Below the pieces are notes generated by a model that saw nothing but the letters and a program-made list of their open reading frames with translations, searched no databases and was not told the origin of the DNA. Below are positions 50,912 to 59,848 of a stretch of 64,000 nucleotides of DNA, one piece after another. Both the position numbers and the translations under genes were made by a program. Origin of the DNA: Veillonella sp. (lineage in GTDB: Bacteria; Bacillota; Negativicutes; Veillonellales; Veillonellaceae); NCBI RefSeq assembly GCF_041333735.1, contig NZ_JBGKFB010000001.1, forward strand, positions 310,001-374,000, read 5' to 3'. Every line of letters starts with the position of its first letter. Position 1 is the first letter of the stretch.

Positions 50912-51029
50912 CCTAATATGTAGAAGATGTACTTCTACATATTAGGCGCCATCAATAGGTTTCAAAATGTTGAGATGAGCCTAACGCCATCACACGTCGA
51001 TGGGCCCTCTTTATATCTACATTATTATA
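50912..51029 (-). promoter_or_regulatory. menF leader with terminator and competing pairing (candidate riboswitch/attenuator)
   Basis: Minus strand. A -10 TATAAT (51024-51029) starts a leader of about 145 nt. An intrinsic terminator (stem 50912-50926 / 50932-50946, then TGTTTTTAC) lies 43 nt before menF. Upstream, GTTAGGC (in TGATGGCGTTAGGC) can pair with GCCTAAT, which is the start of the terminator. The 8-mer TGATGGCG occurs twice, and CCATC can pair with either copy. No known riboswitch class recognised. Confidence 0.55.
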
Positions 51030-51060
51030 ACATAGGTAACTATTAAAAGGTAGAAAATAA

Positions 51061-51102
51061 AAACCTCTACACCACATGCGCTATGCATAAATGTAGAGGT
51101 TT
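51061..51102 (-). terminator. Terminator after purD
   Basis: 11-bp stem AAACCTCTACA / TGTAGAGGTTT with an inner ATGC/GCAT pair; the minus tail is TTTTTATTTTC. Confidence 0.88.
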
Positions 51103-51166
51103 TTATATGTTTGAAATGCTATTGTACTATTTAAATACATGTTACATGATGTAAAAGACCTTTAGT

Positions 51167-52429
51167 TTATTTGAAAGCTTTCGCCCCAATATCTGTACGA
51201 TATTGCATGCCCTCAAAATCGATATGTTCTATACGGCCATAAGCTCTATCGAGTGCTGTTCTAAGGTCTTTACCAAGACCTACTACACCAAGAACTCGGC
51301 CGCCATTTGTGACATATTCGTCTCCCATAAGTTTTGTACCAGAGTGGAATACGATGGTTGTATCATGTTGTTTAATATCACCATGAATCACATCACCCTT
51401 GGAGGATGTTTCAGGATATCCTTTAGAAGCAAGAATGACACAAGCCGCCGAGGAGTCTTTCCATTTCACCATATCAGCTGTTAATGTACCTGTGGCACAA
51501 GCCATCATGATTTGACCTAAATCACTATCAAGTAATGGCAATACAACTTGTGTTTCTGGATCGCCAAAGCGAGCATTAAATTCTACAACCTTAGGGCCCT
51601 GAGGTGTAATCATAAGACCTGCATAAAGACAGCCCACATAAGGCATTCCCTCTTTCTCCATGGCAGCTACCATGGGCTCTAAGATCGTTTTCATCGCTTC
51701 ATCCCGCAATGCATCAGTGAGCACTGGCGCCGGTGCATAGGTGCCCATGCCCCCTGTATTAGGGCCTTTATCGCCGTCAAAGATGCGTTTATGATCTTGA
51801 GAAGCAATCATAGGCACTACAGTCTTGCCGTCTACAAAGGCAAGTAAGCTAGCCTCTTCACCTTCCATGAATTCTTCAATAACAACGGTGCTACCGGCCT
51901 CACCAAAGCGATTACCGCTAAGCATGTCTTCTACAGCTGCATTCGCTTCTTCCACGGTCATTGCTACTACAACGCCCTTACCGGCTGCCAAGCCGTCAGC
52001 TTTCACCACGATAGGAGCACCTGTTTGAGCGATAAATTCTTTTGCTTCGTCTACCTTGTGGAATACACCATACGCAGCAGTCGGTATGTTATATTTTTTC
52101 ATAAGGTCTTTAGCAAATACCTTAGACCCTTCTAATTGAGCCGCCGCTTTAGATGGACCAAACACAGGAATGCCCGCCTTATTAAGTTCATCTGCTAGTC
52201 CTGCTACAAGGGGAGCCTCTGGACCAACAACGACTAAATCAACGTGATTATCTTTCAAAAAACGAATTAAATGATCACTTTGCTGCCAATCAATGCCGAC
52301 TAGCTCTGCACAATCTGACATGGCCGCACTGCCAGGAATGGCATATACCTTTGTTACGCTAGGGCTGATGGACAATCGCCATGCCAATGCATGCTCGCGG
52401 CCGCCGTTACCGATTACACATACTTTCAT
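51167..52429 (-). CDS. purD: Phosphoribosylamine-glycine ligase
   Basis: A 420-residue ATP-grasp enzyme that forms GAR from phosphoribosylamine and glycine. The start is VCVIGNGGREHALAWRL. ATP-grasp motifs: VKADGLAAGKGVVVA near residue 142, VIEEFMEGEEASLLAFVDG near 184, and the Mg site EFNARFGDPETQ near 285. Last gene of the purine operon, 92 nt after purH. Confidence 0.96.
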   Translation of the reverse strand: MKVCVIGNGGREHALAWRLSISPSVTKVYAIPGSAAMSDCAELVGIDWQQSDHLIRFLKDNHVDLVVVGPEAPLVAGLADELNKAGIPVFGPSKAAAQLEGSKVFAKDLMKKYNIPTAAYGVFHKVDEAKEFIAQTGAPIVVKADGLAAGKGVVVAMTVEEANAAVEDMLSGNRFGEAGSTVVIEEFMEGEEASLLAFVDGKTVVPMIASQDHKRIFDGDKGPNTGGMGTYAPAPVLTDALRDEAMKTILEPMVAAMEKEGMPYVGCLYAGLMITPQGPKVVEFNARFGDPETQVVLPLLDSDLGQIMMACATGTLTADMVKWKDSSAACVILASKGYPETSSKGDVIHGDIKQHDTTIVFHSGTKLMGDEYVTNGGRVLGVVGLGKDLRTALDRAYGRIEHIDFEGMQYRTDIGAKAFK

Positions 52430-52521
52430 AAGTCCTCCATCGGCGCCTAAACGCCATCAAGTTCATAGTAGAAGAAATAATTAGTAATTGTGCTTAACTA
52501 TAAGCTAAATGTCTCAACCGA

Positions 52522-54051
52522 TTAATGTTTAAAGTGGCGAATGCTTGTAAATACCATGGCAATACCTGCTTCGTCAGCAGCTTTGATGGATTCTTCATCG
52601 CGAATGGATCCGCCAGGTTGAATAATAGCTGCAATGCCATGTTTCGCCGCTGTTTCTACAGTATCGCCGAATGGGAAGAATGCATCAGATGCTAATACGG
52701 CCCCTTTTGCAGCTTCACCAGCTTGTTCAAGGGCAATTTTTGCAGAACCAACGCGGTTCATTTGACCAGCCCCAACGCCGAGGGTACGCTTTTCGTTAGA
52801 GATCAAAATGGCGTTTGATTTTACGTGTTTTACAAGCTTCCAAGCAAATTCAAGGGCTTTCCATTGTTCCTCTGTTGGCTGTACCTTTGTAACGACTTTA
52901 TAGTGAGCGCGGTCTTCTAGAATATCATCCTCTGTTTGTACCAATAATCCACCAGAAACCTTTTTCACCGTTACTTGGCCAGACTCAGGTTTAGATAGCT
53001 CGATGAGGCGAATATTTTTCTTAGCTTCAAGGATGTGTAATGCTTCTTTTGTGAAAGCGGGTGCCATAATAACTTCTAAGAAAATTTTGCTCATTTCTCC
53101 GGCAGTAGCAGCATCGACTTCACGGTTTAAAGCCACGATACCACCAAAGGCAGATACGGAGTCTGCTTCGTAAGCATTTACATAAGCATCATGCAATGTA
53201 GCTGCTGTTGCAGCACCACATGGGTTTGTATGCTTAATGATACATGCTGCAGGATCTGTAAACTCCCATACCATATTCCAAGCTGCTTCCATATCTACGA
53301 TGTTATTATAGGAAAGCTCTTTGCCATGGAGTTGTTTCAAGGCCCCCATACCATGAGCTGTACCGATTTCTTTGTAGAATGCCGCTTTTTGATGCGGATT
53401 TTCCCCATAGCGAAGGTCTGTTAGCTTTTCATAAGCACTTAAATATTCTGGAGGTGTAGGACCTTCATTTAAGATACCGCTCATGTAGTTAGCAATAGCT
53501 ACGTCATAAGCTGCAGTATGAGCAAAGGCCTCTTTCGCTAGACCAAAGCGATATTCCTTAGTCAATTCCCCATGTTCTTTAAGCATTGTTAAGATTTCGT
53601 CATAATGATTTGGGTTTACTACAATGCCCACATACGCATGGTTCTTTGCAGCAGAGCGCACCATGGTAGGACCGCCGATATCGATATTTTCAATAGCTTC
53701 CTCTAAGGATACATTGGGTTTTGCAATGGTTTCACGGAATGGATAGAGATTGACAACCACAAGGTCAATTGGTTCAATACCATGATCGGCCATAGCTTTT
53801 TGATGTTCCGTATTATCGCGGATTGCCAAAATACCACCATGAACCTTTGGATGTAATGTCTTTACACGGCCGTCCATCATTTCAGGAAAACCAGTCAAAG
53901 ATTCTACAGCTTTTGCTGTAATGCCCGCATCGGTAATAGCCTTAAGGGTACCACCTGTGGAATAAATGGTTACACCTAATTCAACTAATCCCTTTGCAAA
54001 GTCTACAATACCTGTTTTATCAGAAACACTAAGTAATGCATTTTTAATCAT
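52522..54051 (-). CDS. purH: Bifunctional AICAR transformylase / IMP cyclohydrolase
   Basis: A 509-residue enzyme for the last two purine steps. The N-terminal IMP-cyclohydrolase domain starts ALLSVSDKTGIVDFAKGL; the C-terminal transformylase has the Lys-His motif IIKHTNPCGAA near residue 268 and FPFGDTVETAA near 462. Full length. 24 nt after purN. Confidence 0.97.
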   Translation of the reverse strand: MIKNALLSVSDKTGIVDFAKGLVELGVTIYSTGGTLKAITDAGITAKAVESLTGFPEMMDGRVKTLHPKVHGGILAIRDNTEHQKAMADHGIEPIDLVVVNLYPFRETIAKPNVSLEEAIENIDIGGPTMVRSAAKNHAYVGIVVNPNHYDEILTMLKEHGELTKEYRFGLAKEAFAHTAAYDVAIANYMSGILNEGPTPPEYLSAYEKLTDLRYGENPHQKAAFYKEIGTAHGMGALKQLHGKELSYNNIVDMEAAWNMVWEFTDPAACIIKHTNPCGAATAATLHDAYVNAYEADSVSAFGGIVALNREVDAATAGEMSKIFLEVIMAPAFTKEALHILEAKKNIRLIELSKPESGQVTVKKVSGGLLVQTEDDILEDRAHYKVVTKVQPTEEQWKALEFAWKLVKHVKSNAILISNEKRTLGVGAGQMNRVGSAKIALEQAGEAAKGAVLASDAFFPFGDTVETAAKHGIAAIIQPGGSIRDEESIKAADEAGIAMVFTSIRHFKH

Positions 54052-54075
54052 GTAACGTCTTCCTTTGCTTACACA

Positions 54076-54693
54076 TCAATCTTCAATATATACAACACGA
54101 CCTTTTATAGTGAGCTTATCCTCACAAAATAGTCGCAACGCCTCTTTATACGTTTTATGTTCGATAGGTAATAATCTATCACTCAAAGTATCCTCTGTAT
54201 CATCGGGTAATACAGGCACCGTATCCTGCATAATGATTGGGCCCGTATCCATTCCCGCATCAACAAAGTGTACCGTACAGCCCGTAATTTTTACGCCTCC
54301 GTCAATGGCTTGTTGATGACCATGAAGACCTGGGAAGGATGGCAATAATGCAGGATGGATATTTAAAATCTTATGCTCATACCGTTCAATGAGCTTAGTC
54401 CCAACTATACGCATATAGCCTGCCAATACGATACCGTCCACCTTATATGGCTCTAAAGCATCTAATTGAGCCTGTTCAAAACTCGCTTTAGAATCATAAT
54501 CACTACGGTCGATGACAATGAGTGGAACATTCCAAGATTTGGAACGTTCTACAATTCCTGCATCACCATGATCTGTAATAATGACAACAAATTCACCATT
54601 AATATAGCCTTCTTGCATGGCCTTATACAGTGCTTCCCCATTGGAACCACGGCCGCTAGCAAAGAGGGCTAATCGCTTTTTAGAATTACGCAT
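54076..54693 (-). CDS. purN: Phosphoribosylglycinamide formyltransferase
   Basis: A 205-residue formyltransferase (10-formyl-THF dependent). Motifs: ALFASGRGSNGEAL for GAR, LAGYMRIVG, the catalytic HPALLPSFPGLHG block near 113, and TGCTVHFVDAGMDTGPI near 133 with the Asp. The ATG at 54693 overlaps the purM stop by 8 nt and has AGGGG upstream; an upstream in-frame start at 54732 adds 13 residues. Confidence 0.95.
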   Translation of the reverse strand: MRNSKKRLALFASGRGSNGEALYKAMQEGYINGEFVVIITDHGDAGIVERSKSWNVPLIVIDRSDYDSKASFEQAQLDALEPYKVDGIVLAGYMRIVGTKLIERYEHKILNIHPALLPSFPGLHGHQQAIDGGVKITGCTVHFVDAGMDTGPIIMQDTVPVLPDDTEDTLSDRLLPIEHKTYKEALRLFCEDKLTIKGRVVYIED

Positions 54694-55747
54694 CGAACTC
54701 AGCCCCTTTAAGGACAACAGGACCATCACCACTTACGATACGGCCAATTTCATAAACCGCTTCACCACGATTGCCAAGATTTTCTTTAACCTTTTCAACA
54801 TCGTTTTGGTCAACGATGAGGATCATACCAATACCCATGTTGAAAGTGCGGTACATTTCAGGCCATGCTACATTGCCCCATTCTTGTAGTTTCGTAAATA
54901 CAGGAAGTCGTGGCCATGTAGTGACATCTACCTCTGCAGTCACACCCTTTGGCAATACGCGAGGAATATTATCATAGAAACCACCGCCTGTAATATGAAC
55001 CATACCTTTTACAAGTTCTTGTTCAATCAACGGCAATACAGCTTTTGGATATAAACGTGTAGGTGTCAATAATTCTTCGCCTAAGGTCTTACCAAACTCT
55101 GGGATGTCTGTATCGATAGACAATTGTTTATGGTCGAATACGATTTTACGAACCAAGGAAAAACCGTTGGAATGGACACCAGAAGATGGCAAACCTAAAA
55201 TGACATCGCCAGCTTTGATACTTTCACCAGTAATCAATTTAGGACGATCAACGATACCAACGGCAAAACCAGCCACATCGTAGTCATCATTATCATAAAA
55301 GCCTGCCATTTCAGCAGTTTCGCCACCCAGTAAAGCACAGCCAGACTCTTCACAAGCCTCTGCCACACCGCGTACGATATCTGCTACTTTTAGAGGATCA
55401 AGTTTACCTACTGCAATGTAGTCGAGGAAGAATAGAGGTGTAGCACCTTGTACGAGAATATCGTTAACACTCATAGCTACGCAGTCTTGGCCAATCGTAT
55501 CATGTTTATCCATCATGATAGCGAGACGCAATTTTGTGCCCACTCCATCTGTACCAGATACGAGCAAAGGATCAGACATGGAGTGACCAGCTAAGGAATA
55601 GAGGCCCCCAAAACCACCTAAATCACCAACAACACCTGGTGTATAGGTGCGTTTCACGGATTCTTTCATCAATTCTACAGCGCGATTACCTGCATCGATA
55701 TCAACGCCTGCATCGCGATAGGTTAAACTAGTTTTATTCGAGCACAT
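54686..55747 (-). CDS. purM: Phosphoribosylformylglycinamidine cyclo-ligase
   Basis: A 353-residue AIR synthetase. Blocks: YRDAGVDIDAGNRAVELMK at the N-terminus, VSGTDGVGTKLRLA near residue 64, GGETAEMAGFY near 142 and HITGGGFYDNIPRVLP near 252. It overlaps purF by 14 nt and purN by 8 nt, so the three are coupled. Confidence 0.97.
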   Translation of the reverse strand: MCSNKTSLTYRDAGVDIDAGNRAVELMKESVKRTYTPGVVGDLGGFGGLYSLAGHSMSDPLLVSGTDGVGTKLRLAIMMDKHDTIGQDCVAMSVNDILVQGATPLFFLDYIAVGKLDPLKVADIVRGVAEACEESGCALLGGETAEMAGFYDNDDYDVAGFAVGIVDRPKLITGESIKAGDVILGLPSSGVHSNGFSLVRKIVFDHKQLSIDTDIPEFGKTLGEELLTPTRLYPKAVLPLIEQELVKGMVHITGGGFYDNIPRVLPKGVTAEVDVTTWPRLPVFTKLQEWGNVAWPEMYRTFNMGIGMILIVDQNDVEKVKENLGNRGEAVYEIGRIVSGDGPVVLKGAEFDA

Positions 55748-57152
55748 ATTTGACCCCTTCCTCTTGTTCCGCAGGAACCTCTACACTGTAATCACCATTA
55801 AAGCAAGCAAAACATAAGTCATTAGGCGCTATATCAGAAACAGCGCGACATAAGCCTTCACGAGATAAATAATGCAATTTATCAGCATGAATATAGTCTT
55901 TGATTTCATCTACTGTATGTGTGGCAGCAATGAGTTCTTTACGCACTGATGTATCAATGCCATAGTGACAGGAGTACTCAATGGATGGAGAGCTAACGCA
56001 CATGTACACCTCTTTGGCACCCGCTTCTTTTAGCATCTTAACAATGATGCCACTCGTAGTACCACGTACAATAGAGTCATCAATGAGTACAATCCGTTTA
56101 CCACTTACCACATGAGGAAGTGGGTTTAGTTTCATGCGAACAGCTAATTCCCGTTCCTCTTGATTTGGCTTGATAAAGGTACGACCGCTATAGCGATTTT
56201 TCACTAACCCTTCTGCAAATGGTATACCCGATGCACGAGCATAGCCTAGTGCTGCTGTAGTACCCGAGTCAGGAATAGACATGACAATATCTGCATCATA
56301 TTTCGTTTCGTTATATAACTCACGTCCCATATTGAGGCGGGATTGATAAACCGATTGACCATCAATATGACTATCGCCACGCGCAAAATAGATGTATTCA
56401 AAAACACAAAGCTTTTTATCAATTTTTTCTGGTTCTGCATAAATAGTGCTACGCACGCCTGAATCATCGATGATTACCATTTCGCCTGGATCGATGTATC
56501 GAATAAACTCGGCTTTTATGGCATCTAATGCACAGCTTTCACTAGAGAGAACATAGCCATTTTCAGTTTTACCCAAGCAGAGCGGTCTAAAACCTTGTGG
56601 ATCACGCACACCTACTAAGGAGTCATTTGTGGTAATAACTAGAGAAAAAGCTCCTTCAATTTGACGCGCCGCATCAGCAATGCGTTCCTCTTGTGTCTCA
56701 GCTTTAGAACGCGCAATGAGGTTTACGATAACCTCGGAATCCATGGTCGTTTGGAAAATGGAACCATCCGCTTCAAGACGTTTACGAATGGATAAGGCAT
56801 TCGTTAAATTACCATTATGAGCTACCGCAATTTGACCACCTTGATAGTGAATTACCAATGGTTGGATATTACGCGGATTATTGGAACCTGTTGTAGAGTA
56901 CCGCACATGACCAGTCCCCATATGGCTTGGTAAGGATGGTAGTTCTTTAATGGCCTCAGTCAACAAGCCCATACCTTTTTTTAGTTCTACATCATGACCA
57001 TCTGTAACGGCAATGCCCGCGCTTTCTTGGCCACGGTGTTGGAGTGCAAAGAGCCCCCAATATACATAGCGTGCTACATCAACGGTTCTATCATAGACAC
57101 CAAATACACCACACTCTTCATGCCATTTATCAAAAACAGGATCGTAGTTCAT
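55734..57152 (-). CDS. purF: Amidophosphoribosyltransferase
   Basis: A 472-residue glutamine amidotransferase, committed step of purine synthesis. A 13-residue propeptide is followed by the catalytic C14 in EECGVFGVYD, which must be exposed by cleavage. The PRPP motif is RIVLIDDSIVRGTTSGI near residue 350. Cysteines near CHYGID and the C-terminal region may carry a [4Fe-4S] cluster as in the Bacillus type; not certain. It starts 9 nt after purC. Confidence 0.96.
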   Translation of the reverse strand: MNYDPVFDKWHEECGVFGVYDRTVDVARYVYWGLFALQHRGQESAGIAVTDGHDVELKKGMGLLTEAIKELPSLPSHMGTGHVRYSTTGSNNPRNIQPLVIHYQGGQIAVAHNGNLTNALSIRKRLEADGSIFQTTMDSEVIVNLIARSKAETQEERIADAARQIEGAFSLVITTNDSLVGVRDPQGFRPLCLGKTENGYVLSSESCALDAIKAEFIRYIDPGEMVIIDDSGVRSTIYAEPEKIDKKLCVFEYIYFARGDSHIDGQSVYQSRLNMGRELYNETKYDADIVMSIPDSGTTAALGYARASGIPFAEGLVKNRYSGRTFIKPNQEERELAVRMKLNPLPHVVSGKRIVLIDDSIVRGTTSGIIVKMLKEAGAKEVYMCVSSPSIEYSCHYGIDTSVRKELIAATHTVDEIKDYIHADKLHYLSREGLCRAVSDIAPNDLCFACFNGDYSVEVPAEQEEGVKYVLE

Positions 57153-57161
57153 TGTGCCCCC

Positions 57162-57890
57162 TTAGGCGCGTTCGCCAGTAAGACGGAATAACATTTCCTT
57201 GTACGCTTCTTCAATATTGCCAAGATCTCGACGGAAGCGGTCTTTGTCGAGCTTTTCACCTGTTGTAGCATCCCAGAAACGGCATGTATCAGGAGAGATT
57301 TCGTCGCCTAATAATACTTCACCATTGTGAGTACCAAATTCTAATTTAAAGTCAACAAGGGTTACATTTTTTGTAGCCAAGAATTTTTTCAAAATATCAT
57401 TTACTTTTAAAGTGATTGTAGAAATTACATCAAGTTGTTCTTGCGTAGCCCAGCCAAGTGCTGTGATTTGGGATTCGTTGGCAAATGGATCGCCTAATTC
57501 ATCATTTTTGTAGCAGAATTCAAGGATTGGATGTTTAAGAGGAGTACCTTCTTCAATACCAAAGCGTTTAGCCATGGAGCCAGCTGCAATGTTGCGAACA
57601 ATAACTTCTAAAGGAACGATATCCAAAGTAAGTACTGTTTGATTGCGATCATCTTCGCGACGAACAAAGTGAGTAGGTACACCTTCTTTTTTCAACAATT
57701 CAAAGAAGAAGGAAGAAATTTTATTGTTCAATACGCCTTTGCCAAGGATAGTATCATGTTTTTCACCGTTGAATGCAGTAGCATCATCTTTGTAATGAAC
57801 GATATACTCATCTTTGTTATCTGTTTGGTATACTTGTTTTGCTTTACCTTCGTACAATAATGTTAATTTTTCCAAGTCGATGTTAGCCAT
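57162..57890 (-). CDS. purC: Phosphoribosylaminoimidazole-succinocarboxamide synthase
   Basis: A 242-residue SAICAR synthetase joining CAIR and aspartate. Blocks: LLYEGKAKQVYQT at the N-terminus, VRNIAAGSMAKRFGIEEG near residue 95, KLEFGTHNGEVLLGDEISPDTCRFWD near 178. 105 nt after purE; the gap has no strong terminator. Confidence 0.96.
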   Translation of the reverse strand: MANIDLEKLTLLYEGKAKQVYQTDNKDEYIVHYKDDATAFNGEKHDTILGKGVLNNKISSFFFELLKKEGVPTHFVRREDDRNQTVLTLDIVPLEVIVRNIAAGSMAKRFGIEEGTPLKHPILEFCYKNDELGDPFANESQITALGWATQEQLDVISTITLKVNDILKKFLATKNVTLVDFKLEFGTHNGEVLLGDEISPDTCRFWDATTGEKLDKDRFRRDLGNIEEAYKEMLFRLTGERA

Positions 57891-57995
57891 GATGTGTCTC
57901 CTTTATCATAATGAATGATACAAACTATATATGGATATGTAATAAAAGAATTACTCTTACTTTACTAGCAATGTAATCTGTAACAAATTATATGA

Positions 57996-58487
57996 TTATA
58001 GTTTAATAGCGCCTTGTAGCTCTGCATTATCTGCTAGAACTTTTTCGGCCATATCTTTACGATACTGTACATATTGTTCTTTCAATTCTTTGTTGAAAGC
58101 TGCCCCAATTTGTACGGCAAAGAGTGCTCCGTTTTTAGCGCCGTCAACAGCCATTGTCGCTACGGGCATACCAGATGGCATTTGAACAATAGCAAGTAAG
58201 GAATCGATACCTTTTAAGGCCGTTGCATTAAGAGGAATACCGATAACAGGTAATGTAGTAAAGCTAGCTACTACGCCAGGTAGATGAGCTGCTGCACCAG
58301 CACCAGCGATAAATGCGATAGCCCCTTCATCTTCAAGTCTTGTAACAAATTCTTTTACAGCTTCAGGTGTACGGTGAGCTGAAGCGATTACCATTTCATA
58401 AGGAATGTTGAATTCATCAAGTATGGCAGATGCCTTTTTCATTGTGTCTAGGTCAGACTTGCTGCCCATAATAATACCGACCTTCAT
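57996..58487 (-). CDS. purE: N5-carboxyaminoimidazole ribonucleotide mutase / AIR carboxylase
   Basis: A 163-residue PurE. Motifs: IIMGSKSDLDTMKKA at the N-terminus and SAHRTPEAV near residue 42 with the catalytic His, then GAGAAAHLPGVVAS. Start at 58487 with AGGAGGA; an upstream frame extension would lie in the leader. No purK was found in the window, so whether it acts as mutase or carboxylase is open. First structural gene of the purine operon. Confidence 0.94.
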   Translation of the reverse strand: MKVGIIMGSKSDLDTMKKASAILDEFNIPYEMVIASAHRTPEAVKEFVTRLEDEGAIAFIAGAGAAAHLPGVVASFTTLPVIGIPLNATALKGIDSLLAIVQMPSGMPVATMAVDGAKNGALFAVQIGAAFNKELKEQYVQYRKDMAEKVLADNAELQGAIKL

Positions 58488-58495
58488 AGATCCTC

Positions 58496-58588
58496 CTAAT
58501 AAAAAAGCCCAGCCGAAACAGACTGGGTCAAATGCGCACAAATAGCCTCCGTAGACTTGCTTTGAGTTTGTTGATTTGCATAGTTCAC
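58496..58588 (-). CDS. Putative purE leader peptide (30 codons)
   Basis: A short frame with its own strong SD: GGAGG, 7 nt, GTG at 58588, beginning VNYANQQTQSKSTEA and ending at TAG (58496-58498), which overlaps the purE SD (TAGGAGG). Codons 6, 7, 9 and 22 are Gln, notable because purine synthesis uses glutamine. The terminator hairpin lies inside its 3' half. Existence of the peptide is a prediction. Confidence 0.45.
   Translation of the reverse strand: MNYANQQTQSKSTEAICAHLTQSVSAGLFY
58501..58527 (-). terminator. Intrinsic terminator in the purE leader (attenuator)
   Basis: Minus strand CCCAGTC (58521-58527) pairs with GGCTGGG (58508-58514, one G-U) around a 6-nt loop, followed by C and TTTTTT, 13 nt before the purE ATG. 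Confidence 0.7.
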
Positions 58589-58613
58589 GGTGCTACCTCC
58601 TTCTTGTACACAA

Positions 58614-58642
58614 ATTGTAACACCTAACTTTTACAAAATCAA
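58614..58642 (-). promoter_or_regulatory. Promoter of the purine operon
   Basis: Minus-strand -35 TTGATT (58637-58642), 17-nt spacer, -10 TACAAT (58614-58619). Start near 58607, so the leader ORF's SD is within about 10 nt of the 5' end. Confidence 0.6.
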
Positions 58643-58837
58643 CACTATTTTCGAATATTTTTTAATTAATTATTTTTATTATTCGTTATATTCCGAACTT
58701 TTAGAAAGAATTAAATTTAATTATATCGACGTTATTCAAAATGTATGATTAAAAATATATACTCATTTTTACAAAACTATATATACTATTAAACTCAGGT
58801 CTTTCAAAGTATTAATGTATATTTTACCAAAAACAAA

Positions 58838-58875
58838 AAGAGGACATCCCACCTTTAGAGATAGGATACCCTCTT
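58838..58875 (-). terminator. Terminator after the YbjN-like pair
   Basis: 12-bp minus-strand stem AAGAGGGTATCC / GGATGTCCTCTT (two G-U pairs) with a TTTTTGTTTTT tail. Confidence 0.88.
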
Positions 58876-58923
58876 CCAATTAATTTCCGAACATTACGGC
58901 CCTTAATCTATATTTGTTATTAA

Positions 58924-59364
58924 TTAGTGTGTGCTACTTTCAAAAGCAGCTTTCAACTCGCCTACAGCTTCAGGGACATAGTCTACGATAGAAGACATCA
59001 ATGCATACATTAATGCCGGTTCAAATGCATCATCACCACACATGTATACACAGTCTAAATATAGACTGGAATCTTGTTCATCAATATATAGTTTATAGTT
59101 TTTGTATGTCGCATTGTCACGGTTGATCAACGCATTCAAGGCATTCATATTTTGTGCTGTTACCTTTTCAGGTCCTAACACCAAACGAATAACACTGTAA
59201 ATACTGTTATCAAGGATGACAAATAGCGGCATATCCCACAACGGGGATTTAATATAAGAGCGGTATACAACCGTACCGTCTTCATCCTCAAAATCCTTAC
59301 GTTCAAAGGATATGATTTCTTCGTCTTTTAAAAACTTATCAAATAATAATGCTTTAGGATTCAT
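58924..59364 (-). CDS. YbjN-like protein, tandem copy 2
   Basis: A 146-residue protein with the layout of YbjN/type III chaperone-like folds: LFVILDNSIYSVIRLVLGPE then NALNALINRDNATYKNYKLY, IDEQDSSLYLDCVYM, then a helix. It is about 25-30% similar by eye to its neighbour at 59376 (FVILDNS-YS-IRL against FIVVDDSAFSYARIAI). Function unknown. Last gene of the xpt operon, 11 nt after its paralogue. Confidence 0.6.
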   Translation of the reverse strand: MNPKALLFDKFLKDEEIISFERKDFEDEDGTVVYRSYIKSPLWDMPLFVILDNSIYSVIRLVLGPEKVTAQNMNALNALINRDNATYKNYKLYIDEQDSSLYLDCVYMCGDDAFEPALMYALMSSIVDYVPEAVGELKAAFESSTH

Positions 59365-59375
59365 AACAACCTCTA

Positions 59376-59822
59376 TTAAGCTAAACCAGCTACTTTAAGA
59401 ATGCCTCTATGTACAGCATCTAAATGTGGTTGAACGACTTCAAGCAATAAATTGACTACTACGGTAGGATCAAATTGCTCTGTCAAACCAGGAACTGATA
59501 CATCCATGTAGATATTATTGTCTTCATTGCTCACATAGTATTTAGATACTTTATAATCTTGATTCAATGTGTTAAGTTCTTTCAACACAGCAGGAATCAC
59601 TTTTTCATCAATAGATGTTGTTGTGATAGCAATACGTGCATAGGAGAATGCAGAATCATCCACAACGATGAATACAGGCAAGCTATGCTCATGAACATCC
59701 AAACGGCCGTGGTAAACGACTGTATGAAGGTCATCTGTCATTTCTTCCTTTGTAAACCAAGAGTTGCCACCTTTATTTAGGTCAGCAACGAGTAAGTCAA
59801 ATTTTTCTGCTTTTTGATTCAT
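59376..59822 (-). CDS. YbjN-like protein, tandem copy 1
   Basis: A 148-residue paralogue of the next gene, with the same order of blocks: FIVVDDSAFSYARIAITTT, LKELNTLNQDYKVSKYYVSN and EDNNIYMDVSVPG. YbjN-like proteins are of unclear role. It starts 26 nt after xpt in the same transcript. The pairing with a purine-salvage gene is unexplained. Confidence 0.6.
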   Translation of the reverse strand: MNQKAEKFDLLVADLNKGGNSWFTKEEMTDDLHTVVYHGRLDVHEHSLPVFIVVDDSAFSYARIAITTTSIDEKVIPAVLKELNTLNQDYKVSKYYVSNEDNNIYMDVSVPGLTEQFDPTVVVNLLLEVVQPHLDAVHRGILKVAGLA

Positions 59823-59848
59823 AATTCCCTCTACAAATAATCAGACTA

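Noticed and set aside
50947..51010. Fluoride-type riboswitch in the menF leader
   Set aside because: GATGG and GCCTA strings recall the class, but the conserved loop and pseudoknot spacing do not match and men genes are not a known target.
58560..58605. T-box-like string (GGTAGCACCG) upstream of purE
   Set aside because: It resembles the T-box core GGTGG-ACC, but the UGG that pairs with tRNA is changed, and the promoter lies only about 30 nt upstream, leaving no room for a specifier domain.
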